Under the pieces are notes generated by a model. That model ran no database searches, was not told the DNA's origin, and saw only the letters and a program-made list of their open reading frames with translations. Source: an uncultured Clostridia bacterium (GTDB taxonomy: Bacteria; Bacillota; Clostridia; Christensenellales; UBA1242). From it: DNA of 60,008 bases. Positions 26,479-34,102 of this stretch are shown here, in pieces. How positions within the stretch are numbered: the first letter of the stretch is position 1; the number at the start of each line of letters is the position of its first letter. The stretch spans positions 1-60,008 of the forward strand of contig CAKVHQ010000008.1 of NCBI GenBank assembly GCA_934749845.1, in the 5' to 3' direction. The position numbers and the translations under genes were made by a program.

Positions 26479-26667
26479 TTATTTGCACTTACGCTTATTT
26501 TTATCTTCTAAAATGTATCTTTGCGCACAAATGGTTGATAAGGTTGCACAAACCTGCGAAGCAATAGTTTTTATTAAACCAATTTCTTCGCAACTTTTGT
26601 TTTTAGATAAATCCACGGCAATGCTTGTGGCAAGATATGCCACTTGTTCAGGTGTTAAATTTTCCAT
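26479..26667 (-). CDS. Small helical protein, DUF6774-like
   Basis: 62 aa, MENLTPEQVAYLATSIAVDLSKNKSCEEIGLIKTIASQV...; pattern of a short two-helix protein with PEE/LA repeats as in DUF6774 (from memory). No Shine-Dalgarno site; the region upstream is an AT-rich inverted repeat. No membrane segment. Function unknown. Confidence 0.5.
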   Translation of the reverse strand: MENLTPEQVAYLATSIAVDLSKNKSCEEIGLIKTIASQVCATLSTICAQRYILEDKNKRKCK

Positions 26668-26856
26668 AATTTTATATATGAATTTGGATATATAAAATGC
26701 CTATATATAGTTTATTGGGGTGGAGGAGAAGGCTTTGAAAGCGCCATTTAACTAGGCTAAACTAAAAAAAATAAAATTTTGCAAAAAATATTAAAAAAGT
26801 TCTTGCATTTTTAAAATATATTTGATATATTATATGAGTCAGTGACAGAAAGATAT

Positions 26857-26932
26857 GGAAGCTTAGCTCAGTTGGTAGAGCATCTGCCTTACAAGCAGGG
26901 GGTCATAGGTTCGAGTCCTATAGCTTCCACCA
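26857..26932 (+). tRNA. tRNA-Val(TAC)
   Basis: GGAAGCT/AGCTTCC acceptor, D-arm TAGCTCAGTTGGTAGAGC, anticodon loop CTTACAA (TAC), T-loop TTCGAGT, encoded CCA. First of a four-tRNA cluster. Confidence 0.96.
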
Positions 26933-26975
26933 TTAAACTTTTTTAAACAATTTGAATATAGTATATGTAGGAAAT

Positions 26976-27050
26976 GCGGGAGTGGCTCAGTGGTAGAGCG
27001 TCACCTTGCCAAGGTGAATGTCGCGAGTTCGAATCTCGTCTTCCGCTCCA
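26976..27050 (+). tRNA. tRNA-Gly(GCC)
   Basis: GCGGGAG/CTTCCGC acceptor (one G-T pair), anticodon loop TTGCCAA (GCC), T-loop TTCGAAT, encoded CCA. Confidence 0.96.
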
Positions 27051-27092
27051 TTTTTTTTAAAAAAGGAATTCAGCACAAAGGAAAAGAATTAT

Positions 27093-27166
27093 GGCACCAT
27101 AGCCAAGCGGTAAGGCTCGGGTCTGCAAAACCCTCATCCACGGTTCGATTCCGTGTGGTGCCTCCA
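27093..27166 (+). tRNA. tRNA-Cys(GCA)
   Basis: GGCACCA/TGGTGCC acceptor, anticodon GCA in TCTGCAAAA, T-loop TTCGATT, encoded CCA. Confidence 0.96.
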
Positions 27167-27172
27167 ATATAT

Positions 27173-27259
27173 GCCGAAGTGGCGGAATAGGCAGACGCAA
27201 GGGACTTAAAATCCCTCGAGGGCAACTTCGTGCCGGTTCAAGTCCGGCCTCCGGCACCA
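27173..27259 (+). tRNA. tRNA-Leu(TAA), integration target
   Basis: Class II tRNA with long variable arm; anticodon loop CTTAAAA (TAA, Leu); encoded CCA at 27257-27259. Bases 27203-27259 are repeated exactly at 39112-39168, so this gene is the attachment site of the prophage to its right and its 3' half now belongs to the element side. Confidence 0.96.
27203..27259 (+). repeat. attL, 57-bp tRNA-Leu 3' repeat
   Basis: Exact match to 39112-39168 beginning GACTTAAAATCCC and ending GGCACCA; both flanks differ immediately. Confidence 0.95.
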
Positions 27260-27270
27260 TACAAAATCAA

Positions 27271-27305
27271 TACAACTCCCGAAAAATCGGGGGTTGTTTT
27301 GTTAT
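27271..27305 (+). terminator. Prophage-supplied terminator after tRNA-Leu
   Basis: CAACTCCCGA-aaaa-TCGGGGGTTG stem then TTTTG. It replaces the original host terminator, now beyond attR at 39172-39196. Confidence 0.8.
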
Positions 27306-27361
27306 TTACGCCAAATTTTAAAAAACTCTAAAAAAGGCAAATTTAAGGGTAAATCTAAAAA

Positions 27362-27394
27362 TTGTGTACCTATTGTGTACCTATTGTGTACCTA
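27362..27394 (+). repeat. Three tandem TTGTGTACCTA repeats (integrase arm sites, left)
   Basis: Three perfect 11-bp copies at 27362, 27373 and 27384, overlapping the integrase 3' end. Two copies of the same 11-mer (one with two changes) lie at 39043-39064 near attR. Paired clusters at both ends fit arm-type integrase sites. Confidence 0.7.
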
Positions 27395-28664
27395 AGTCCC
27401 TCGAGAAATCATTTAAAACGTTTGAAAATTTCTTATTCATATCACTAGTGATATGAGTGTATGTACTAGTTGTAACTTTGCTTCCTTTTGCGTGTCCAAC
27501 CCATGATTGAATAATGTATAACGGAATATTTAATTCTTGGCATCTTGTAATAAATGTGTGTCTCAATTCATGAATAGTTAAGCAGGGGAGATTGTTTTGC
27601 AAGCATATATTTTTTAAGTCATTATATAAAATCCATGATTTAATATTAAAAAATTTTCCTTTAATATCTTTGTATTTTAAAAGTATTTTTTTCGTTTGCT
27701 CAAACATTGGAATTGTGCGTGTTCGATATTGATTTTTTGTTTTTGTATCTGCACTTGATTCCTTAATGCATTCATCAATAACTATTTCATTTTTTTCAAA
27801 ATCAACTTTTTTCAGTGTTAATGCCCAACATTCGCCACGCGTTAATCCTTGTAAGAGACATATAGCTAAAAAGTCTCCGTGTATTTTATTTGAATAATTT
27901 GCACAAGCTTTTAAAAATATTTCTTGTTGTTTAATTGTAAAAGCCTTTTTTTCTGGGGCTTTATATTGTGGTTTGCTTAAATTAACCATTGGGTGATTTT
28001 TAATAATATTATTGTCTTTTGCTTTTGAAAAAAGTGATTTTAATAAAATAAATGCTTTTTGTTTTTCTCTATCTCCATTACAACGATTTATTATTTCTTT
28101 AATCAATGACTCATTAAAATCGTTCAATTTTTTATTTTCATATTTTTTAAAATTGTTAAAAACTCGATTATTGTCTTTGATTGTTCCTTCTCGAATTTCC
28201 TTACTATCAATTTTGTATGTTTTCATGTAATACTCATACCAAGATTTTAATGTATGGTATGTTTTTTCATTGTTAGCATCATTATTAACGATGTAACCAT
28301 TCAAAACTACTTGTTTAAGTTTATCGTAGCACTCTTTTTGTGTCCTTCCATAAACTATAAATAATTTTTTTTTGATTCTAACCCTAGCCCAGTAAATATT
28401 GGTATTGGGCTTTTTTAATACACTTACTCCTTTAAATTTCATAATTTGTTCATCTCCTTTATTTGATAAACAAATTAGGTTTTGTTCGGGTTCACTGTTT
28501 TTTTGTGTTTTATTTGTAAAGTCTTTTACCGCAATATTAAAAGCTGCTTTCATGACCCCATTGATTGTGTGGTACGAAAGAGCAATATTGCGGACATGTT
28601 CACCAATTATTTTGGCATTTTCTAAAATTGTTTTTGTGTTATCTCCTATTTCGTTAAAGACCAT
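27381..28664 (-). CDS. int: Tyrosine recombinase (prophage integrase)
   Basis: Integrates and excises the element at tRNA-Leu. N-terminal AP2-like arm-binding domain (IYWARVRIKKKLFIVYGRTQKECYDKL), SAM-like core-binding domain, and catalytic residues Arg in GLTRGECW, HELRH, GHAKG and the nucleophile Tyr in TSTYTHI near the C-terminus, so it appears intact. Two starts are possible: ATG 28664 (427 aa, weak ribosome site) or ATG 28442 (353 aa), which has AAAGGAG 11 nt upstream and begins right at the AP2-like domain; I favour 28442. Divergent from the lytic-side genes. Confidence 0.9.
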   Translation of the reverse strand: MVFNEIGDNTKTILENAKIIGEHVRNIALSYHTINGVMKAAFNIAVKDFTNKTQKNSEPEQNLICLSNKGDEQIMKFKGVSVLKKPNTNIYWARVRIKKKLFIVYGRTQKECYDKLKQVVLNGYIVNNDANNEKTYHTLKSWYEYYMKTYKIDSKEIREGTIKDNNRVFNNFKKYENKKLNDFNESLIKEIINRCNGDREKQKAFILLKSLFSKAKDNNIIKNHPMVNLSKPQYKAPEKKAFTIKQQEIFLKACANYSNKIHGDFLAICLLQGLTRGECWALTLKKVDFEKNEIVIDECIKESSADTKTKNQYRTRTIPMFEQTKKILLKYKDIKGKFFNIKSWILYNDLKNICLQNNLPCLTIHELRHTFITRCQELNIPLYIIQSWVGHAKGSKVTTSTYTHITSDMNKKFSNVLNDFSRDLGTQ

Positions 28665-28700
28665 ATTTTAAAAAATCGAGTAGTTCCATTTATTTTTTCC

Positions 28701-29030
28701 TTATATAATTCCAGAATATTTAGCAATAAGTCGTATTTGTCCGCTGGCATCAGCAAAGGCATGGTCTGGCATTTTTAATAAAAGTTCGACAGTTGACTTT
28801 CTATCTTCGGGGATTATTAAAGAGTTACTTTGATGATTTATAAGTTCATTGCCTAATAGTTCGTCTATTGAAACATTTAAAAATTTAGATAACTCAATGA
28901 GTGTTTCGCAATCTGGGTCTCTTTTCGAGTTTTCCCATTGACTCACTGTATTCCTCGCAACATTTAGTGATTTAGCTATTTCTGTTTGAGTTAAATTTTT
29001 TTCCATTCTAATTTTTAATAAATTTTTCAT
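28701..29030 (-). CDS. CI-like repressor, XRE family
   Basis: 109 aa. N-terminal helix-turn-helix (NLTQTEIAKSLNVARNTVSQWENSKRDPD, about residues 9-38) and a short C-terminal region. The start at 29030 has CGGAGGAA upstream. Divergent from the Cro-like gene at 29178, with inverted operator-like repeats between; probably keeps the prophage silent. Confidence 0.85.
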   Translation of the reverse strand: MKNLLKIRMEKNLTQTEIAKSLNVARNTVSQWENSKRDPDCETLIELSKFLNVSIDELLGNELINHQSNSLIIPEDRKSTVELLLKMPDHAFADASGQIRLIAKYSGII

Positions 29031-29061
29031 AATGATTTCCTCCGGTTGAATATTTATCACA

Positions 29062-29156
29062 ATTTGAGATAAATATCAACTTTTTTTAAAAAAAAATAAA
29101 AAGGAGTCTCAAACTGTTGACAATCCGCATAAATATATTATATATTTATCTCAATT
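29062..29156. promoter_or_regulatory. Lysogeny switch: operators and divergent promoters
   Basis: TTTGAGATAAATA near 29062-29074 and its inverse TATTTATCTCAA at 29145-29156 are likely repressor half-sites facing each other; a further TCTCAAA is at 29107-29113. A plus-strand promoter TTGACA (29117-29122) with a TATATT-type -10 at about 29141-29146 overlaps the right operator. Confidence 0.65.
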
Positions 29157-29177
29157 AGAGACGAAAAAGAGGTTGGT

Positions 29178-29405
29178 ATGTTGTCAATTAGAGACTTTCG
29201 AGAAAAACTAGGCTTAAATCAAAAGGAAATTGCGAAAAGGATAAATGTTAGTCAAAATACATATTCGCAATATGAGACAAAGAAAAGACAACCAAGTTTA
29301 TTTATTTTAAAAGAGCTAAAAAAAATATTTGATTGTTCTTACGATGACTTAATTGATTCAATACTGCAAGAAAATGAAGGAGAGCAAAAAAATGAAAGTA
29401 ATTAA
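29178..29405 (+). CDS. Cro-like XRE regulator
   Basis: 75 aa, single helix-turn-helix (LGLNQKEIAKRINVSQNTYSQYETKKRQP). Lies right of the operator region and starts the rightward operon; AGAGG precedes the ATG. Its end overlaps the next gene by 14 nt. Confidence 0.85.
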   Translation: MLSIRDFREKLGLNQKEIAKRINVSQNTYSQYETKKRQPSLFILKELKKIFDCSYDDLIDSILQENEGEQKNESN

Positions 29406-29562
29406 AAAAACAGTAAACATTCCATTTAAAAGCCGAGAACGCTTTGAAAGCACTGACTTTATTCTTGGAGTTAATTTTAGTTCATCAAGCCACCCCCTAA
29501 ATGTGAACTACACAAAATTTATAAAAAAACAAAGGAGAGATGCACGACATGATTTTATTTAA
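29392..29562 (+). CDS. Small hypothetical prophage protein
   Basis: 56 aa, basic, MKVIKKTVNIPFKSRERFES...; ATG at 29392 with GGAGAG 6-7 nt upstream, translated in a different frame from the overlapping Cro gene. No motif or membrane segment. Overlaps the following small gene by 14 nt, which suggests translational coupling. Confidence 0.6.
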   Translation: MKVIKKTVNIPFKSRERFESTDFILGVNFSSSSHPLNVNYTKFIKKQRRDARHDFI

Positions 29563-29653
29563 GTATGGGAGCAAAAAAACAAATGATTTTATGAAACTTT
29601 ACAAAGGCTACACAATCGTAGAAATATTAAAAATTTTAGGAGAAAAGAAATGA
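29549..29653 (+). CDS. Very small hypothetical prophage protein
   Basis: 34 aa from ATG 29549 (an in-frame ATG at 29540 is also possible); AAAGGAGAG at 29531-29539 serves it. The TGA overlaps the next ATG as ATGA, typical of coupled genes. No recognised motif. Confidence 0.5.
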   Translation: MILFKYGSKKTNDFMKLYKGYTIVEILKILGEKK

Positions 29654-29919
29654 AAAACAACATTATCAAATTTGGTGGATTTAGAAAACCCAAATTAAGA
29701 GATTTAGAATTTTATTTTGACGACAAATTTGATTTGTTTAGATTGATTCTAAATGATTTTAATTCCTTTCTAGGAATTTACAAACCTATAATTGTCGATT
29801 TTGAAACTCGGTCAGAATTGGAATCGTTTATTGATAAAAATGAAGACTTAAGAATAAGTAGTATTTTTTGGAAATACGACCAAGCAGATAACTGGGTTTT
29901 AGTATTGGAGAGTATTTAA
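29650..29919 (+). CDS. Hypothetical prophage protein
   Basis: 89 aa, acidic and aromatic-rich (FYFDDKFDLFRLILNDFNSFLG). Preceded by AGGAGAAAAG. No signal peptide, no known domain. Its position in the early region would suit a DNA-binding or replication accessory protein, but nothing in the sequence proves it. Confidence 0.6.
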   Translation: MKNNIIKFGGFRKPKLRDLEFYFDDKFDLFRLILNDFNSFLGIYKPIIVDFETRSELESFIDKNEDLRISSIFWKYDQADNWVLVLESI

Positions 29920-29982
29920 ACGCTTGCAAAGTTCCTGACAGTTGTCAGTTTTAATAAAACACTTTGAAGGGAGGTGAAAAAA

Positions 29983-30375
29983 ATGAAGAAAGTACTTACA
30001 TGGCTAATCGCAATCGCACTACTTGTCGGTGCAGTTGCTGGCACAATTTTCTTATGTCAAAAAAATAACGATAAGCGTTCGCTGAAAGTAGATTCTGGAC
30101 TAGGAAAGGAAATAGTTTTTGTTATTGACAAAAACGACAAAGAGCAAAAAGAAACAGACATAACAAAACTTAAATATGTCAATGTTGGCGACATTATAAA
30201 AGTTGACTATGACGGCAGTGTCTTTGTTGGTTCAAAAGCCGATGTTGAAAAAGGCTTCGCTGGTTTGACAATTTCAGGTGTTGAGAAAACTGGCGACAAT
30301 ACCTACATCGTTGTTGATAATGTCGTTATTAGTATCGTTGTTGAACTTCCAACAACAATTTCACCAGAAAACTAA
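29983..30375 (+). CDS. Membrane-anchored small prophage protein
   Basis: 130 aa. N-terminal signal or anchor KVLTWLIAIALLVGAVAGTIFL (residues 3-24) followed by a soluble beta-rich domain (residues 30-130). The ATG at 29983 is used because GGGAGGTG overlaps the in-frame GTG at 29974. A small protein with one N-terminal hydrophobic helix could be a virion component, but it is larger than typical filamentous major coat proteins. Confidence 0.65.
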   Translation: MKKVLTWLIAIALLVGAVAGTIFLCQKNNDKRSLKVDSGLGKEIVFVIDKNDKEQKETDITKLKYVNVGDIIKVDYDGSVFVGSKADVEKGFAGLTISGVEKTGDNTYIVVDNVVISIVVELPTTISPEN

Positions 30376-30410
30376 AAATTTAGTTTGAGAGTTATGTAAA
30401 GGAGTAAAAA

Positions 30411-30581
30411 ATGCCAAAGTTAAAAAAATCAAAATTTAAAAAATTTACTATAAGAAACTTTCTTAGGTTGTGTAAACGCAATCGCAGAAAACTAGGTAAA
30501 GAGGGTTATAACGCTTGGGTTGCAAAGTTATGGTCGGAACTCGACAAAGGCACTAGTCCTTACTTTTCAGCAAAAGGCTAG
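30411..30581 (+). CDS. Small basic prophage protein
   Basis: 56 aa, strongly basic (KKSKFKKFTIRNFLRLCKRNRRKLG), AAAGGAG 6-7 nt before the ATG. No membrane helix. Might bind DNA or RNA; no family recognised. Confidence 0.6.
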   Translation: MPKLKKSKFKKFTIRNFLRLCKRNRRKLGKEGYNAWVAKLWSELDKGTSPYFSAKG

Positions 30582-30588
30582 GTGCAAA

Positions 30589-31041
30589 ATGATTGAACTA
30601 ATGAACCAAGAGAAAATGGATTTTTTTAAAAAAGAAGATGACCCGTTTCAAAACTATTTGATTACAAACTTTGGCAGAGTTTACTCATTAAAATCTAAGC
30701 AATGGGTTAAGCCGTTATTAAATAATTATGGCTACCCTAGAATTGATGTAAATCATTACATCAATAAAAAACGAGTCTATAGAAAAATGGTTTTTATTCA
30801 TATAGAGGTCGTAAAAGTATTCGGTGATTGTCTTGGTCAAAAATTCGATAAAAATCAAAAAAATATTGACATTATCGAAATTGACCACCTAGACAAAAAC
30901 CCTCTTAATTCTTCATTTAAAAATCTCGAAATTGTTTCAAAAAAAGAAAATATTAGACGACGAGATATGAGCGATGAAGAACGCAGAGAGTTTATCGAAA
31001 ATAGATATATTCAAAATATCGAATTACAAGATATTTTTTAA
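30589..31041 (+). CDS. NUMOD4/HNH homing-type endonuclease
   Basis: 150 aa. NUMOD4-like N-terminal segment (NYLITNFGRVYSLKSKQWVKP, about residues 20-40) and an HNH nuclease motif (IDHLDKNPLNSSFKNLEIVS, about residues 106-125). Such free-standing HNH enzymes are common passengers in phages and cut DNA or act in packaging. The start at 30589 follows a weak TAGGTG site; the 56-aa gene ends 8 nt before. The tRNA-like sequences lie immediately downstream. Confidence 0.85.
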   Translation: MIELMNQEKMDFFKKEDDPFQNYLITNFGRVYSLKSKQWVKPLLNNYGYPRIDVNHYINKKRVYRKMVFIHIEVVKVFGDCLGQKFDKNQKNIDIIEIDHLDKNPLNSSFKNLEIVSKKENIRRRDMSDEERREFIENRYIQNIELQDIF

Positions 31042-31070
31042 CAAAAAACCTTTTAAAATGTTTTCAAATT

Positions 31071-31091
31071 GGTTGACCCTGCGGGTCAACC
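31071..31091 (+). other. Perfect 9-bp hairpin before tRNA-like sequences
   Basis: GGTTGACCC-tgc-GGGTCAACC, no T-run after it, 4 nt upstream of the first tRNA-like element. Possibly a processing signal or mRNA stabiliser. Confidence 0.6.
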
Positions 31092-31095
31092 ACAT

Positions 31096-31152
31096 GATGC
31101 GAACAGCAATGGCTAGGGGCTGTGTGGAGTTCAATTCTCCATCGCATCACCA
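31096..31152 (+). ncRNA. Minimal tRNA-like RNA 1 with CCA end
   Basis: A 7-bp acceptor helix GATGCGA (31096-31102) / TCGCATC (31142-31148), discriminator A and encoded CCA (31150-31152), and a perfect T-arm TGGAG-TTCAATT-CTCCA stacked directly on it. The space for D and anticodon arms is only 22 nt and forms a single ACAGC/GCTGT stem-loop. So the acceptor/T half is canonical and the rest is reduced to one arm; total 57 nt. Not a functional elongator tRNA. Confidence 0.6.
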
Positions 31153-31155
31153 ACA

Positions 31156-31242
31156 TGGGCAGAAAATTTAGTTGTTTGGCATAGCAATTAAAAATGGGCT
31201 GATTACTCTAAGCGTGCGAGTTCGATTCTCGCCTGTCCACCA
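31156..31242 (+). ncRNA. tRNA-like RNA 2 with CCA end
   Basis: Acceptor TGGGCAG (31156-31162) pairs with CTGTCCA (31233-31239, one G-T), followed by CCA. T-arm GCGAG-TTCGATT-CTCGC (31216-31232) is perfect. The 53-nt middle region has no convincing D-arm and only a weak anticodon-like stem (AATTA/TGATT with a 9-nt loop). Starts 3 nt after the first element. Confidence 0.55.
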
Positions 31243-31270
31243 TTAAATAAAATTAACGAGGTATTAAAAT

Positions 31271-31657
31271 ATGAACATCGCATTAAAAGAAATAAAACAG
31301 GTTGTTTATCTTAAAAACATAGAGAATGAAAAATTAAACGATTTTATTTCGTCTAAAATTAGAGCCCCAGTGGCTCAACTTAAACACCCAACAATAAGAG
31401 GTGTTTTATTGCTATATCACGAAAGGAAACCTAGTGACCCAAAGGAAGAAAACTTTTATTTCCGCAATTTCATGCCGGACGGGAGGGTTAAAAACAAAAT
31501 AATCTATGGTGATGCAATTTTCGTAAAAGTCGATGAAAAAGGCAATATTCAAGACATTAACGATGCAGAATACACTAAGATTTTGAAGGCTTTTAAAAAT
31601 TTCCAAATTACCAAGGAATATATTAACGCAAATGGAGGTTCTTATGACATTTTTTAA
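31271..31657 (+). CDS. Hypothetical prophage protein
   Basis: 128-aa soluble protein, mixed charge, no signal peptide (MNIALKEIKQVVYLKN...; FYFRNFMPDGRVKNK). Preceded by CGAGG about 8 nt before the ATG. The last 14 nt overlap the start of the next gene, showing coupling to the membrane-protein genes. No family recognised. Confidence 0.65.
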   Translation: MNIALKEIKQVVYLKNIENEKLNDFISSKIRAPVAQLKHPTIRGVLLLYHERKPSDPKEENFYFRNFMPDGRVKNKIIYGDAIFVKVDEKGNIQDINDAEYTKILKAFKNFQITKEYINANGGSYDIF

Positions 31658-32855
31658 TAGTTTACCCAAATGGATAAAAATACCCTTGATTATATTCTTA
31701 TCGTTGTGTTGCGTTATGGATATTTGGTACATTTTATTAAAAAAATATTCACCAGAACGAGAAACGGATTATAGATTTGTTTTAAACGAATTAGAAGGCG
31801 TTGACGATGACAACAAAGAAATAATGCAGTTAAGGTATTTTTCAAATGAAAATAATAACGGACAGGAAATGTTAGAGGTTCGCATAAATTCTTTGATTGA
31901 TGAAAGTACAAATCAAACATATTCAGTTGGCATTCAAATTCTTGGAACGAAGGAAAATCCTATTTCCTTTAACAATGAAAGAAAGACAGTGCATGTTGAT
32001 TTAGTTAATACAAACTTTCGCTATTATGTGACGACAAAAAATGAAAGGTATGCGTATAACGCATCTAATGGTACAACATTCAACGCTTCAACTGAAATGA
32101 AAGAAGCCAATTCATTTTTGGTTACAATGGGGAAAGACAGTGACAACAATCCAGTTTATTACAAACTTACCTTTAAAAATAAAGACTTTTATTCAAAAAG
32201 CGACCAAAGTGAAAAATTCGTAACCGACAAAACTTTTCTTTGGATGAAATCAAATTACTCGCAGGAATATAATCTTGCTTATTTAGTTAAGGGATTATTC
32301 GATAGAGTTCAAGGCGCAATGAAAGTCGGAACTGACCAAAAAGTACTTTTTAAATTTTCTGAGGATTTATTCCAATATTCAATAAAAATCAAAGACAATA
32401 CTTACGAAGATATTATTGCTGGAACGGAAGAAGCTTCACATGTTAGAGCTTCTGTTGAAAATTATTTTTATGTAAAACTAAATAAGTACGCAGATGGTGT
32501 AAGAACAGCCTCTGACTCACTTTTTGGAGTGGTTGCAAACAACTACACTTATGGCGAAGGAAACAAACTTGATTATTATAATGCACAACAAATATTAGAA
32601 TTACACGAAACAGATTTCGATTTTATCAAGGATACATTAACTAATTACAAATTAAAACTAACTACCAGTGCTCTTAAAAAAATTGAAGCGTACAATAGTG
32701 AAAACTTTGCAATTAAAATTTTATTGAATAAAGAAAAATTAAAAGAACTAAATGTTACTCCTATTGGATTTGCTGATGGAACAGAAATTGAAAACTACAA
32801 TATTTTTAAAGTTTGCTTAGTTTCAAATGGTGTCGAGGAGGTATTATCATGGTAG
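31644..32855 (+). CDS. Membrane-anchored prophage protein, candidate virion/adsorption protein
   Basis: 403 aa from ATG 31644; the in-frame ATG at 31632 contains the ribosome site GGAGG and is not used. One N-terminal membrane helix (IPLIIFLSLCCVMDIWYILL, residues about 11-30), then about 370 residues without hydrophobic segments, presumably outside the membrane. No known domain. It overlaps the next gene by 7 nt. Position before the Zot-like ATPase fits an inovirus structural or attachment protein, by inference only. Confidence 0.65.
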   Translation: MTFFNSLPKWIKIPLIIFLSLCCVMDIWYILLKKYSPERETDYRFVLNELEGVDDDNKEIMQLRYFSNENNNGQEMLEVRINSLIDESTNQTYSVGIQILGTKENPISFNNERKTVHVDLVNTNFRYYVTTKNERYAYNASNGTTFNASTEMKEANSFLVTMGKDSDNNPVYYKLTFKNKDFYSKSDQSEKFVTDKTFLWMKSNYSQEYNLAYLVKGLFDRVQGAMKVGTDQKVLFKFSEDLFQYSIKIKDNTYEDIIAGTEEASHVRASVENYFYVKLNKYADGVRTASDSLFGVVANNYTYGEGNKLDYYNAQQILELHETDFDFIKDTLTNYKLKLTTSALKKIEAYNSENFAIKILLNKEKLKELNVTPIGFADGTEIENYNIFKVCLVSNGVEEVLSW

Positions 32856-34057
32856 AAATGTTAAATTTATTTAATTTAGGCTCGCAATTAAAAAATATAC
32901 TTATTCTAATAATTGCGTTAGTTGCTTTAATTGCTTTTGTTAAAATTAAAGAATTACGAGGATTTTTACTTGTTGCACTAGTGGTTGTAATTGGTGTTAG
33001 TGGTGTTATTTCGACTTATCACATAGGCGAATATTATTACAAAAACGGCGTTACTGTTGGCAATTTAGTTGATTCAATTTTTAACAATAATGTTGCTAAA
33101 ATTGATAAGGCTGACAATTACACTTTTAATTATTCACAAATAGGATTTGCCTCAACAGGCGAACCTAATCAATATCAATCTAAAATTATTGAGCCACGAG
33201 AAATTGAAATTGACTTGTCGCAAAATTGGTCTGTATTTATAAATGATTTAGAGTGCAACAATAATGTTGTTAAAGACAACGAAATAACAGCCACCTTCAC
33301 TAATGCATTCTTCAATAAAGATAAAGACTTAATAATGGAAGATACGCTAAATATTTCTATTATATTCCACAAAAAAACATTTGAGATATATCTAACGACC
33401 AATGGCGGTGACTCTGCTGTTAAGTATTGGAATACATTTCTCGAAAAGAATGACTTTATATTAAAATTGCAAAAGACACAAAAAAACAATAATTCAATCA
33501 ATATTGATGAAATTGCAGACTTAGTCACTTTAATTTTAGAAGACGGAACAAAATTGGAATTATCAACAGGCAACATTTTGGACTTTGGAAATCTATTGGA
33601 AGAAAACAATCTAACTTTAACAAAAGTTAAGGAAATAATAGTGCCAGAAGGTGTTACTGAAATTCTACAATTTAATTATGCAAGTTCAAGCGATTGCTTA
33701 ATTGAGAAGATAGTATTGCCTAGCACGCTTGAAACTATTTACACTAATTGCTTTTATGGGCAAACAGAATTGACGGAAATTGTCATTCCTGACAATGTTC
33801 AATTTCCCCCAGCATCTGTTACCGCATCAAACAAAGCATTTAACCACTGCACTAATCTTAAAACAGTAACAATTGGTAAAAATACGATACTAACAAAATA
33901 CTTATTTCAACTATGCAATAATCTTGAAACAATTTATTTTAATGGAACTATTAGCGAGTGGAATCAACAAGGAATAACTAACAGCAATTTCTTAACAGGA
34001 ACCTATGGAATAACCATAACAGTGCAGTGCACTGACGGTAATATAGTTCTTAACTAA
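32849..34057 (+). CDS. Membrane protein with C-terminal leucine-rich repeats (BspA-type)
   Basis: 402 aa from ATG 32849 with GAGGAGG at 32835-32841. Two N-terminal hydrophobic helices (about residues 13-26 and 34-54), an exported middle domain, and C-terminal LRR_5-type repeats (about residues 265-375: IIVPEGVTEI, IVLPSTLETIYTNCFYGQ, IVIPDNVQF, VTIGKNTI, IYFNGTISEW). BspA-type LRRs bind ligands on cell surfaces, so this protein is a candidate host-recognition factor. Such repeats are unusual in a filamentous phage. Confidence 0.7.
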   Translation: MVEMLNLFNLGSQLKNILILIIALVALIAFVKIKELRGFLLVALVVVIGVSGVISTYHIGEYYYKNGVTVGNLVDSIFNNNVAKIDKADNYTFNYSQIGFASTGEPNQYQSKIIEPREIEIDLSQNWSVFINDLECNNNVVKDNEITATFTNAFFNKDKDLIMEDTLNISIIFHKKTFEIYLTTNGGDSAVKYWNTFLEKNDFILKLQKTQKNNNSINIDEIADLVTLILEDGTKLELSTGNILDFGNLLEENNLTLTKVKEIIVPEGVTEILQFNYASSSDCLIEKIVLPSTLETIYTNCFYGQTELTEIVIPDNVQFPPASVTASNKAFNHCTNLKTVTIGKNTILTKYLFQLCNNLETIYFNGTISEWNQQGITNSNFLTGTYGITITVQCTDGNIVLN

Positions 34058-34102
34058 CCTAGCCAAAAACTCCTAGCCAATAAAAAAATAGGAGAATTAA
34101 AA

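Noticed and set aside
27057..27260. Minus-strand open frame with sequence like 'GLEPARSCPRGILSPLRLP'
   Set aside because: It is the reverse complement of the tRNA-Cys/tRNA-Leu genes, a known spurious translation.
31156..31242. Functional elongator tRNA
   Set aside because: No convincing D-arm or seven-nt anticodon loop and no separate discriminator base when the acceptor has seven pairs.
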